Origin: Isoetes taiwanensis
Lineage: Eukaryota; Streptophyta; Lycopodiopsida; Isoetales; Isoetaceae
Assembly (NCBI GenBank): GCA_021234155.1
Contig: JAJEKV010000052.1
Span: 5,313,606-5,377,605, forward strand
Length of the DNA stretch: 64,000 nt
Reading direction: 5' to 3'
Of the stretch, positions 36,251 to 46,915 are shown piece by piece. Position 1 is the first letter of the stretch. Every line of letters begins with the position of its first letter. The translations under genes were made by a program, and so were the position numbers. The notes beneath the pieces were generated by a model, which saw only the letters and a list, made by a program, of their open reading frames with translations, ran no database searches and had not been told where the DNA came from.

Positions 36251-37900
36251 TTCATCTAATGTCATATAATAGTGAAAAAAATTGGGAACATGCAAATTAA
36301 TATGTTTTATCATAAAAAATCATTTGCTTTTGATTTTAACAAGGTTTGGACCCCTTTGTGCTAGAAAACACGAAGAATGCAGTTTTGGACTAGTACGAAA
36401 ACTGCTAAATTGTATGAGGTTTGGATAATCACCACAAGATATGGGTGAATCCATTGGTCATGAAATTCTTGTAGATAATAAAGAATCAAGTGAAGATTCA
36501 AAGGATGGTGGTAGATTGCAAAATGGAGAAGTTCATCTCTAGATATATGGGTTTAAGTGGTAGAGGTACGATGGATCAATTTTAGTCCATGGACCGCAGA
36601 TGGTCCAGTGGACAACTCTAGTGTTAAATATTAGCATAATAAGCAGCCATTCTCCTAGATTATAGATTATTGTAGTTTTGCTCGTGCAATGAATGCCAAC
36701 GAATCCATGGCTTCTTAGAAGCCAAAAAATACATATTTTACAATATTCTTTAATTGGAAAGTGCTCCTATCTTATCTTATATCTTAATGTTGTGTAATGG
36801 ACCACGCCCTAATTTGGGCGGCTCAGATTAATCGATGCCACGTGGCATCATCTTGCACCTCTCTTCCAACCTCATCTTTCTTTTAGGGTTTTTCTTTACC
36901 GGAGCAGCTTCATCACGAATAGGGCGTAAAAAAAAACTCCAAAGATGGCCATGGCGGCTGATGAGGGGCCGGATATCCATCTCGATTCTGGGCCGATGTT
37001 GTTGAGTATTTGTCTAGGCATTATTGTGACGCCAAACAAGCCGCATGCAGATGCTCGAAGCTTGGTTTCTAGGGTTTGTTGGCCGCTGGAGGTAGTCATA
37101 GCACCAAGTCTGATGCCATGTGAAGTCCTAGATGCTCTGTGATGCTGATTTTGTGGAGCTACGATTTGGAGCAGATCGTTTTTCTAATATCTTTCCTCTG
37201 CTCACAGCTCTGCTTGAATGCTATGTTGAATGGATTCTAAACTAGCAAGCCAAACTTGCAGCTATTTTATGCCTTCGCATGCTTGCCAAGATCCGGCCAA
37301 AGCAAGGATGCTCACGCATTGTTGCTCCCACCTTGATTGGTTCCAGAATAATCCAGTTTTTAAGGGATTCAACACAAAGAAAAGATAAATGTTTGAATAT
37401 CGGATGCGGATATGAGGAGGCTTAACCGATTCAAAGTTATATCTATGCATTTTTGAGTTTAAATATTGAAAATATGATAAATATTATCTAGAAATTCCGT
37501 TACATTATGATGCACTCTAAGTTTGGCCCAGGAGACTTCTATATGGCGGATCCCATAACCGTAGAGGAGCATGGCGAAGTTGTAGCGAGGGATAGGTTAA
37601 ATGACGTTATGAAATTATTTTTTTAGACGTATAAAAGTCCAAAAATACGTATTTTTGGGAAAAATATGTATTTTTCATATTTTATACTTTCATGCGTGGG
37701 AAAAAAAAAAGGAAAACCTTTTGCTTTAAACCAAACTTTTTTCGGCGTTTAAACGGTTTAAACTAAGAAAATATAAAAAAATTATATATATATATATATA
37801 CGGATATTTTTTTCGCTGTAAAAGCGAAACCTTGATTTAAACTTTTGAAACATTTTTTCGCGCAGACGCTTACGAAAAAGTAAAAAAAAAATAAAATATC
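36251..37900. other. Intergenic DNA with a promoter-like block near 36.8-36.95 kb
   Basis: There is no proven gene. From 36785 to 36945 the DNA is GC-richer, with a G-box palindrome (separate entry) and a CTTTTAGGGTTTTTC phrase like a plant telo-box. An ATG at 36945 opens 65 codons (starting MAMAADEGPDIHLDSG) without family match. It could be the first exon of a lost gene. 37600-37900 is AT-rich simple sequence including (TA)n at 37782-37800. Confidence 0.4.
36835..36848. promoter_or_regulatory. G-box palindrome ATGCCACGTGGCAT
   Basis: A perfect 14-bp palindrome centred on CACGTG, the binding core of plant bZIP and bHLH factors. It lies about 100 bases before an ATG and upstream of a TTAGGGTTTTT element. 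The twin at 47067-47078 sits in similarly phrased DNA upstream of the polygalacturonase copy, so both may come from a repeat. Confidence 0.45.
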
Positions 37901-37924
37901 TGATTCTGATCTATATATGTTCTT

Positions 37925-38175
37925 ATGTTTCGAGCTTATCCGACCGTCCGTTCGAGATCCGATGGCTCACGTGGGTTTGGAACGTATCCTACGGCCCAGA
38001 TGGCCAGGGAGTTTACATATAATAGGTGTACCATGCTCTACGGTCCGTTTGAGGGACACATCCTACAGTCCACGTGGCTTTGGGAATTATATGTAATAGA
38101 TCCTACGGCTCATATTGCTTTCATATGGTGAGATCTTGATCGTTGATCGAGTCTAAGATCCTAAGGCTCATATTA
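37925..38175. repeat. Degenerate repeats of ATCCTACGGCTCA
   Basis: The phrase ATCC(T/G)A(C/T)GG(C/T)(T/C)CA followed by a GTGG/ATGG word recurs at about 37957, 37989, 38050, 38099 and 38158, with an irregular period of 35-60 bases. It precedes the SINE head on the right and may be its body in reverse. Confidence 0.4.
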
Positions 38176-38214
38176 TGCTCGTTCCTTAAGGAAAGGCTTT
38201 TAAATTTTTTTATG

Positions 38215-38282
38215 TTATTGGGGGGATTCGAACCCTGGTCCTCAACCCCCCAAAACCCCCACTCTAACCACTAGACTAAGCA
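38215..38282 (-). mobile_element. tRNA-derived SINE head
   Basis: Minus strand: TTAGTCTAGTGGTTAGAGTG resembles a pol III box A region. GGGTTCGAATCCC is a perfect box B, about 30 bases downstream. The outer ends cannot pair as an acceptor stem, so this is not a working tRNA. The usual reading is a SINE promoter. The 3' end of the element was not located. Confidence 0.55.
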
Positions 38283-38399
38283 TTAATTCTATGTTTCAAG
38301 TATACTTAAGGGTAATATTCTAATTAAGATAAAATAGACTATAATATTCTAGGATGTTTTGAAAGTTTTAAAATATTCCAGAAAGTTGTAAAATGTTCT

Positions 38400-38920
38400 A
38401 GAAATTTCTAAAATGTAATGGAATCCAGGAGAATTAAAGGGAATATAAGGAAATCTCATAAATTGTAAGAGAATCTAGGAAAATATACAAGTCTAACGGA
38501 ATCTCTTAAAATCTAATTGAATCTAAGGGAATCTTCATAATATCTAAGGGAATTTAAGAAAATCTTGATAAATCTAGAGTTTTTTTAAGATTTTGCAAAG
38601 AGCGACAATAGAATGTTCTAAAATGTTTCATAATAAAGGTGTACAATATAAATCTTGAAAAAAAAAATATTCTAGATGCTCAGGGCAAGCACCTCAGTCT
38701 AAAAATAGAAAATAATTTAAAAATGTTGCACAGATCCAAAATAGATTATTTTAGAAGGTTTTAAATGCTCATGGGTAAGCACCTGAATCAAAATAGAAAA
38801 TTCTAAGAGAACCTAGGGGAATCTTTATGAATGCTAAATATAATACATAGAATGTTGAAGAATATAGAGGAATCACAAGAGAATCTCAGTAGAATCGTTG
38901 GTCACCGTAAGAACATGCTA
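38400..38920. repeat. Loose GGAATCT-type satellite
   Basis: Words such as GGAATCT, AATCTAAGGGAAT and TCTAGAAA recur at about 15-30-base intervals, more decayed than the arrays at 43 and 46 kb. At 38910-38960 the phrase GAACATGCTAAAATTGGAAC appears; a close relative follows the GGAATCT words at 55290 too, suggesting one composite repeat. Confidence 0.5.
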
Positions 38921-40319
38921 AAATTGGAACAATGCGCCGTAGGACGTATTAATTTTCTTGTATATATATACAAGAATTTGGCGCCGGTGGAACCGGCGCG
39001 TTGTGCATCCAGCAGTACAATAAATAGTTGGGTATTTTGTGCAATGGCATATTGTGTTTTGTGGTGTATGCATGTTAATAATAGCATTGAAGAATAGACG
39101 AATCATGAGAGCTTTCCACTATTCACAAAAAAAATCATGTCATATGCAACAGACCTAGGTTCGAGAGCCAGTAGGTAATCCAACGCACTGTATGACATAC
39201 AAACATTGGTATCGAGCCATTGATAAATAGGTCTATGGCAGTAAGAGCAATAATATATTTTATGCGATAGGCAAAAATATGTTAAGGGACAATAAAACAA
39301 TGGTTTATTTAAACCATTGCAAAAAGGCCCCGTCATGTGTGTTGGCAATACAATGCATTACTACATTGCAGATAGGGACTTTCCCTGTCCCAACCTTTGG
39401 CAGGCGACTGTGTCCGAAAAAAAAAAAAAATCCAGGTATTCATGAGTTCTAGGTCGCCGAAGAGAGACAGGCGGAGTTTTAGGGCTCCGAAGGACTCCCA
39501 AATCCGCTGGAGTGGATCGTTTCCCAGCTGTTAGATGCAAGACCGGTGCATTATTTGATAGATCTGGTTGTTAAGATTGGATAGATCGGTCTGTTCATGA
39601 ATACATTCGTCTATTATTGGATATGCAGATGTCGATCTTTTTTTGAAACACCCGAATGCGTTTTTCTTATTGAATGCTTCGAATCAGAATGATCTATCAT
39701 GAACCAATAGAATTTCAACGGTTGCAACAGAATACATGCATACTAACAGAAGCTCTATTTTTTACTCCAGATGGAGCATGTTGGCCGCATACATGGTGGC
39801 AAATAGCATTGATTCATAATGCCTTTGTGCATTAAAAATAGCTTCTATATCTCCAAGGTTTTAAAAAATCTTGTGGCTCTGCAAGTCGAAATTGGAGCAA
39901 ATCGATAGACTATTTTAGAACGCACAGAGCATCTCTGAATCATGGTTTTGTTTTTGTTCCTGTATTTTTTCAATTGGAAGCTATTTCTTTGTGTAGCTCA
40001 GTCTGACTATTTGATATTAGTCGGTGTAGAGCTGCTCATCGAATTCATCAAGGGATTTAATGTTACTTATATGTTTTCCCAGGCCTAATTCGTCCTTTTG
40101 TTGCTAGCGGGCACGGAGCCTCTGCAAGAAGCACAACAGATAAAGGTGGTTGACAATTTAACACTGCACAAACTAATTTATGGCTACAGTAGGCCAAGCA
40201 ATCTGTTTCTAAGCAGTCTTCAATATGTAAAAAGGAAGAGTACATCTAGCCAAATTTTACAGTGGGATTACTTGCAGCTATTTGCCTTCAGTGACCTTTT
40301 GCAGATCTATGGGCGCATG
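38921..40319. other. Intergenic DNA with a poly(A)-ended retroposon-like stretch
   Basis: The segment up to 39432 ends GGCAGGCGACTGTGTCCG followed by 14 A residues (39419-39432). It also contains a box-B-like GGTTCGAGA near 39160, so it may be a SINE of about 300 bp. Its start and target duplication could not be fixed. From 39433 to 40319 I see nothing recognisable. Confidence 0.35.
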
Positions 40320-40329
40320 TCTTTTAGAC

Positions 40330-40770
40330 GGAACTCCGTATATCTCAAGCGGGATGTGGTTAATGTGGCCAAAAAATTTTGGGTTAATGTGGCCAGGCCA
40401 CATTAACCACTGGTTAATGTGGCAAAAAAATATCAGCCAGGTGGTTAATGTGGCCAAAAAAGTGGTTAATGTGGCCAAAAAACCAGGCTTCAAACTGCGC
40501 GGCGGGGGGCAAAAATTTCAATTGACTAGTTCTTTCTGCTCTATGGGCAGTTTGATTCGATCTAAAGACCATGCCAATCGCTTCATCTATCTCTTTTATG
40601 CTAGATCAGTGAAGAGAGGAAGAGATTTGAAGCAAAATGGAGCCGGATCGATCAAAAAACACCAAAAAACGCCAAAAACAGTTGGTTTTTGGGCTTCAAA
40701 CCGCGCTGTTCTTCATGGCTGATACAGGTGGCCACATTAACCACATCACGCTTGAGATATACGGCGTTCC
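40330..40770. mobile_element. Mutator-type MITE, copy 1 (GTTAATGTGGCC variant)
   Basis: Terminal inverted repeats of about 41 bp begin GGAACTCCGTATATCTCAAG and end in GGTTAATGTGGCC, with two mismatches. The element is flanked by the direct repeat TCTTTTAGAC at 40320-40329 and 40771-40780, a 10-bp target duplication. Inside the left end GGTTAATGTGGC is repeated four or five more times between 40370 and 40485. The interior encodes nothing; the open frame across it only reads the repeats. The duplication length and the GG start fit a non-autonomous MULE. Confidence 0.88.
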
Positions 40771-40780
40771 TCTTTTAGAC

Positions 40781-41497
40781 TACCATATTCCCACCCTGGG
40801 ATGCTTAATTCTGTGGGGAATTTCGAAATCAAATAAATGCCATACAAAAGAGTTTGCATCTTGTTCCTGTTTAGCCGTAGTTGGGCACTTTCCATACCAA
40901 GCAGTTTGGGTCTGTGTCTAAGTTAAGGTTCTACAAATTTGCACTAGATCTGAACTAAATCATTTTCAGCACTGATTTTCTATTCGACAAATGCAAATTT
41001 AATTGTACTAAGATACGAGCTATAGGCTGTATGTCCATTCTAGAGCAGCAAAATTATTAGCCGATCACGAGCACCTTGGTTTTGGCTCCAATTATCTCTG
41101 AATTTTGCAGCAGACTTTACCTCTGAATTTTACAGCAGAGTTTGCAGATGGTCTGGTCACGGGTTTGTTGAATTGCACCCTGAATTTTGAATCATCTTCG
41201 TCACCTCAGCTTTGCCCACCGGAAATCGCCGCCAGATATCAAAGGGGAAATAAATTATAATGGCCACGGGGATCTAACAATCTAAACGCTCAACAAATCC
41301 GCAGGTTCACCTTATTTATAACAGGAAATTAAGGATGGATGCCATGATTTAATCGTTTGTCTGTTTCCTTGATGCTTCAACAGGTAAGATTTGTTGAATC
41401 TGCAAACATTCTAAGACAATCGATCATAGTTTAAGCCAGAAGGAGCCTTATCTATGGAAAAAGCCTTATGTATGGCAGAACGCAGTGACCACAGGCC
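40781..41497. other. Spacer between the two MITEs
   Basis: AT-rich DNA in which a phrase with TCTGAATTTTGCAGCAGA is duplicated near 41097-41135. No gene or RNA was recognised. Confidence 0.4.
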
Positions 41498-41506
41498 GTA
41501 TATAAC

Positions 41507-41980
41507 GGAAGACCGTATATATCATCCGGGATGTGGTTAATCCGGACACCCGTTATCAGCAATTGTGGTTAATCAGGACCTGCGCAGTTTGAAGCCCAAA
41601 AACCAACTGTTTTTGCCCTTTTTTTGATCGATTCTGCTCTATTTCGCCTTAAATCTCTTCCTCTCTTCATCAATCTAACATAAAAGAGGCATACAAAGCG
41701 ATTGGCATGCTTTTTAAAGCGGATCAAACCGCCCACGGAGCAGCAAGAGCGATCTGATCAAAATTTCTGCCCCCGCCGCACAGTTCTACGCTTGGTTTTT
41801 TGTCCGGATTAACCACTTTTTGTCCGGATTAACCATTTGGCTGATATCGGATGTCCGGATTAACCACCCTGGCTGATATCGGATGTCCGGATTAACCACC
41901 CTGGCTGATACCGGATGTCCGGATTAACCACTCTGTTTTGTCCGGATTAACCACATCCCGGATGATATATACGGAGTTCC
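41507..41980. mobile_element. Mutator-type MITE, copy 2 (GTTAATCCGGAC variant), inverted interior
   Basis: The inverted ends share CCGTATATATCATCCGGGAT and GTGGTTAATCCGGACA. The flanks carry a 9-bp target duplication GTATATAAC at 41498-41506 and 41981-41989. Internal repeats of TGTCCGGATTAACCA fill 41800-41960. The core (for example GCGCAGTTTGAAGCCC and CCAACTGTTTTTG) matches copy 1 in reverse orientation, so the two are members of one family lying about 740 bases apart. Confidence 0.88.
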
Positions 41981-41989
41981 GTATATAAC

Positions 41990-42889
41990 TAGCAGACCCG
42001 TAGCCACATAATGCACGAATCTATTTTCAATCTTATAACAGAGCAAAACGCAATGAACAGAGTTTCTTCAATAACCACATCGGATAGAGCTAATTGACAA
42101 TCTGTTTTCTGTAAATAAATCTATCAGCTTGGACGTGACATGCCTGTAAGTTCACTGGGGTCCTTTATGTGATGATGGAAGCAGGAGAGAGAGACGGGTA
42201 GAGCACAGCAATCATACGGAGCTCCGTGCTTGCTCTAGAGTGCTGGAGAAGGGCGGTGTGCTTGAAAGGGACGGCCAGGCGGAATACGTGGCACCAGGGC
42301 AACGAAGGAGGGCAAATAGATAAAGCTAATTCTGCTAGCTAGTAATCATATCATTATATATATAAACACACTTTGATGTGTGGGACACATCGGTTGCTCC
42401 TTTTCATCTGGGCCGTTGAATTTCAGGGGTTAAATCTCGGCCACATATTTAGATGTGTGCATATGCATGGGCATGCATGGGGGCATGCACCCCATCTGTG
42501 AACCGTTGGATCAAAGGGGAAGGAGAAATCATAGCCTTTGATTTTTGTAGAGAAGGTACAAGGAAGTTTCTTTAAAGGTGATTTGGTGTAGCAAATTTTA
42601 GCCATTAGATCAAAAGGTTAGGATAAATCCTAACCATTAAGTTTTTATATTAAATTACTTTTTTTTCATAAATGAGGTGAGGTGACATCCTCATTAATGA
42701 AAATATAATGAGGTGGCAAAGCACACCTTTCTAGGAAGCTTCCTTTTCTCAATCACATTCAAAGGCCCATAACTTGCACTAGAGAGGTCGGATTAAGGTG
42801 GGGCCCACACCGTTGGATTCCTCTCATTGAGACTTTCTAATGAATGGTGCTTTGATACTGTTTCGTCATAGTTGGAGCCAACTTGATCG
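41990..42889. other. Intergenic DNA, nothing recognised
   Basis: There is no coding region of any known family. A CATGCATGGGCATGCATGGG run lies near 42463-42482 and an ATGAGGTG-type duplication near 42670-42720. A CACGTG-less ACGTGGCAC word is at 42287. Confidence 0.4.
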
Positions 42890-43655
42890 GATCCTAAGAA
42901 TCTTCTTATCTTAGAATCTTAATAGAATCTATGGTATGTTAAGGGAATCTAGAGGAATCTTCCTAGGATCTTTGAGAATCTAGAGGAATCTCAATAGAAT
43001 CTTAAAGAATCTATAGGAATCACAAGAGAAGCTTTGTGAATCTAGTGGAATCTAATGGAATCTTCGTAAATCTTAACGAAATATATGGTACACTAAGAGA
43101 ATCTAGGGGAATCTTCCTGGGATCTTTGAGAATCTAGAGGAACCTCATTAGAATCTTTAGGAACGTATAGGAATCACAAGAGAATATTTGCGAACCTAGA
43201 GGAATCCAGTGGAATCTTCATAAATCTTTAAGAATCTAGGGAATCTTGATGGAATCTTAGAGAATCTAGGGGAATCTTCGTAGGATTAGAGAATCCAAGA
43301 GAATCTATATAGAATCTTGGGGTATCTATGGGAATCTTGGGAAAATCTAGAGGAATCTATGGGAATCTTCATAAAATTTCTGAGAATCTTGGGAATCTTA
43401 AAGAATCTAAAGGAATCTTCTTAGAATTTTACGAAATCTAAGGTAATTTAAAAGAATCTAGAGGAATCTTCATGGGATCTTGAGGAATCTAGAGGAATCT
43501 CAATATAATCTAGAGGAGTCTCAAAAGGATCGTTGAGAATCTAGGGGAATCTTCATAGGATCTTCGAGAATCTAGGAGAATCAACATAGAATCTTGGGGG
43601 ATCTATGGGATTCTTGAGAGAAACTTTGAGAATCTAGGAGTGTCCTCATAAGATG
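42890..43655. repeat. GGAATCT satellite, left block
   Basis: About 25 degenerate units of roughly 30-34 bp, consensus near GAATCTAGGGGAATCTTCAT followed by AGGATCTT(T)GA. Units differ by many substitutions and small indels, so the array is old. It ends where locus C begins and resumes on the other side at 45898. The open frames inside are by-products. Confidence 0.8.
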
Positions 43656-43671
43656 TAAGGGAAGCTAAGAG

Positions 43672-44870
43672 AAGGAAGTTAGCAAGGAAATGCCAGAGCG
43701 TCGTCTCCGATGATCGAGCCAGAAATTTTTTGGACCTCTTCTTTGAGAAAGTACTAGAGGAAGCCCCTAGGGGACCAATCGGCAGTGCAAAAAACAAAGC
43801 TTCTAGCTCTAAGCCCGAATTACCTTCAGATTTGCTTAAGGAACGGGAGATTCTGAGACAGGCATTGCTTGGCTCCAACATCATGGATGACATGGACGAA
43901 AGGCAGGATCACCAAATACCTATCGACATGCACATGAACATTCTTGGCCCCAAAATATAGACCAAGATGACAATGCCAAGGATGATGATAATAACAATCT
44001 TGATGATGAAGCGGACTCCAAATCGATAACACTAGCCGTGTTAGCGTAAAGAGTAATGAACTATCAAAGCGTAGTTCACGATTACGTACATCTCAACCGA
44101 TGTGGTTGGTGCTTCTAGCGGACCGAGGCAAGTCGAATAAAGATGCAAGGGATGAAGAGAACACGGGGAATGATGAAGACGAAAGGTATCGTGACAATAT
44201 TCCTTTTCTTGATATCCATGCATTTTTCAAACTAGAAGCTTATAGAAATCGCGCCGGCGCGATTTGGAGTTTCCTAGAGCATACTTTTGAATTATGTTGA
44301 CATGCATCATTGATGAAATCGCGCCTTGGCGCTGCTTTTTGTTTTCATTTCTTTCATCTCATACGTTATTGTTCTCTTACGAAATGATTTGGCTTCCCCA
44401 AAAGTAATCGGGTCTTTGATTTGAATGGTGTGCTTTGTAGAGAACGTTACCTAAAGCAACGTTTGAAAAGTCATGGTATCTTGCAACAACCATTTGAGAC
44501 ACGTGCCAAATATGTTTACCGCGCCCTTATCCTCAAGGAGATGTTGGACCAGCCTTCCTCAAGATGTTTCGTTGTTAATTTGGTCATCTATGGAGCATAG
44601 AAATATCTGAGGATGTTTTGAAAGTAGTGCACGAGCTAAATAGAGACATCCCATCCGGGATCAAAGCAAATGTGCTTCATTCACAAACCCTAAAGAACCA
44701 ACAATTAAAAAGATATTTGTGAAATGCTTTCAAGCAACATGATGGATGCCCTAGGTGTTGAGGATAAGGAAGGCATGATCATTGTGGATGATGACGCTTT
44801 AAAGTGTTGCTTCAATCGGTCCAGGTGCATTGAATCCGCCGCCCTATCATCCTCAAGATTTTGACAAAGA
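43672..44870 (+). pseudogene. HAD/FCP1-type gene of locus C, truncated and broken
   Basis: Segment one (43672-43960) carries KLARKCQSVVSD, LDLFFEKVLEEAPRGPIGSA and an acidic tail. After a palindrome-bearing non-coding stretch, motif I VFDLNGVLCRERYLKQRL starts at about 44415. In shifted frames KEMLDQ and an IWSSME-like phrase follow, and motif IV MIIVDDDALKCCFNRS lies at 44775-44822. This parallels locus B residue by residue, which supports a once functional HAD-fold phosphatase-like protein. Motif I has Asn-Gly in place of the second catalytic Asp-Gly of canonical FCP1. Stops and shifts between the motifs rule out an intact product. Confidence 0.65.
44246..44335. repeat. AAATCGCGCC palindromes of locus C
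   Basis: A perfect 20-bp palindrome (half AAATCGCGCC) is at 44246-44265, and a second, right-arm-degraded copy (AAATCGCGCCTTGGCGC) at 44316-44332. They are 70 bases apart and lie 80-170 bases upstream of HAD motif I, as the three copies in locus B do. Single copies of the half site also occur near 45853 and 15087, close to the repeat terminus. Confidence 0.85.
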
Positions 44871-45897
44871 TGACTTCTGCCCGCTTTGTTAGTGTCCCCG
44901 CAAGAAATAGCTTCGGGAAAAAACGGTGAAGAGATACACACACTATACCCACACCTTGATCGGACCGGGAAATTGAGGGGAACTTGAGAAAATCGTCCTA
45001 GAAAGGGAACTTTTTGATATATATGTATACTGAAATACACTTTCCAAAAAGTTTTGAATATGAAATATACTTTATCTACGAAAGGTTTTGAATATATATT
45101 GTGTTCTTTTATCAAGGCATTATTGGTTACGTATACGTATTATTTTTTTTATATTATGTGTGCGGTTTGTTATACATGCAATAATTTGTAAGTATATCTT
45201 CAAATAATTTTGGTGTGTATAAATAGGTATGCATGAAATAGCCCCGAATAAACCCTTTCTCCGCCTTCTCCTTGTTATTATGGCACATTCTATTACCGCA
45301 AGATGAACCATGCGGACCTCTGCGGTGCTTGCGAGCTAGAAATAGAACTTGGGGGTGGCTTGATGTCGTTGCTATGAATCACCGTCCGCTTCTATCCCGA
45401 TCCCTTTGATGTTGTAATCCATCTTATATGGAATCCGAGCATGGTTTGTTCATGATCGACGAGGATCTCGGGGACCGCTGCGCGCTGAGGACGATGAATC
45501 GATTAGTTTTTGTAGTTTATGTTCTATTGTAATGCGTTATTTATGCCAAACAAATCCACGCCAGCGATTTGAACCAATAAAATCTCTTTTGTAGCAACTT
45601 GCTTGTTGTTATTTACTCAGAAAGCTTTACAATTTCATTGTTTAGATTTCGTTGTCGTCCGTGAATGTCGCAATTAATAGGCAATTTCACCTTTTTCAAG
45701 CTGCCACATTCTCACATAATATGGTTCATTTGCATCGAATATTTGAATGCCTTTGCATTTTCACATAAAATGCATATTCCCAGCCCGAAAATGAACACAG
45801 TGCAAAAGTGTGGTTAATTCAATATAATGGTCAATAAAATGCTTATACGGCGCGATTTTGGAATAGACATAATCCCAATTTAATTGAATGATGGTTA

Positions 45898-46915
45898 TAG
45901 ATTCTTGAGGAATCTATAGGAATCTTAGGATAGTCTTTGAAAATTTTAGGGAATCTCAAGAGAATCTTAGGGACTATGGGAATCTCAAGAGGATCTATGG
46001 GAATCTAAAGAATCTTCATAGAATATACTTGAGAATCTAGGGAAATCTTGATAGGATTTTAGAGAATCAAGGAGAATCTATATAGAATCTTGGGGAATCA
46101 TGTGAATCTTGAGAGAATCCTTGGGAATCTAGGGAACCCCAATGGAAACTTTGAGAATCTAGGGGAATCTTGATGGAACCTTGGAGAGCCTAAGGGAATC
46201 TTCATAGGATCTTAGAGAGTCTACGAGAACCTACATAGATTCTTGGGGAATCTATGGGAATCTTGAGAGAATCTAGAGGAATCTTGGAGAATGTAAGGGA
46301 ATCTTTATAGAATCTAAGGTGTGGAAGAATCTACATAAAATCCTAGGGAATTTAGAGGAATCTTTTATGATCTAGGGGAATCTCGATAGAATCCTGGACA
46401 ATCTTGAGGACTTTCATATGATCTAAGGCAATCTAAAAGAGTATACATAGAATCTTGCGAAATGTAGAAGAGTAGTGGAATCTCAGTAGAATTTTAAGAA
46501 TCTAAGAGAATCTTTCACGTTGTATGTGTTTTGCAAGGTGAATCTTGGAATCTGAATGGAATCTATGGTACTTTAATTGAATCTAGGGGAATCTTTTTGG
46601 AATCTTTGAGAATCTAAAGGAATCTCAAGACAATATTGGAATCTATGGAAATCAAAAGAGAATCTTTGCGAATCTAGAGGAATCCAAGGGAATCTTCATA
46701 AAATCTTTGACAATCTAGAGGAATCTTGATGGAATCCTGTAGAATCTAGGCAAATGTTCATAGGATCTTAGAGAATCTAAGAGAAGGTACATAGAATCTT
46801 AGGGGATCTCGGGAGAATCTTTGAGAGTCTAGAGAAATCTAAGAAAATCTTCTTAAAATCTTTGAGAATCTCAGGAAATCTTAGAAAGGAATCTAGGAGA
46901 GTCTTTCACATTGGG
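45898..46915. repeat. GGAATCT satellite, right block
   Basis: Continuation of the same degenerate 30-34-bp repeat (GAATCTAGGGGAATCTT) for about 1 kb to the right of locus C. Units near 45898 and units just left of 43655 are equally diverged, so both blocks once formed one array. Confidence 0.8.

Larger units (their letters stand above)
43656..45897 (+). mobile_element. Locus C: second copy of the locus B repeat, inserted in the satellite
   Basis: Homology to locus B (reverse strand, 15046-17220) spans this entire block. It starts at GGGAAGCT in the LKLARKCQS segment and ends with the 31-base terminus at 45866-45896. GGAATCT repeats flank it directly on both sides. The right end matches that of B and D, while the left end stops inside the gene. 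So this is a copy truncated at its gene-5' side, like an incomplete retroposon, or a recombination product. No target duplication is visible. Confidence 0.65.

Noticed and set aside
36945..37142. 65-codon frame after the G-box as a complete small gene
   Set aside because: There is an acceptable promoter context but no recognisable product and no intron signal leading to further exons. Kept only as a remark in the intergenic entry.
38215..38282. Possible functional tRNA gene on the minus strand
   Set aside because: Box A-like and perfect box B words are present, but the outer seven bases on each side cannot pair and the anticodon arm is a G run. A SINE head explains it better.
40282..40722. 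146-codon frame with repeated VVNVAKK / LMWPKNF words
   Set aside because: It is a translation of the internal repeats of the MITE at 40330-40770.
42890..46910. Telomere- or centromere-type satellite
   Set aside because: Blocks are short, dispersed and highly degenerate, and the unit does not resemble plant telomere repeats; no long homogeneous array is present.
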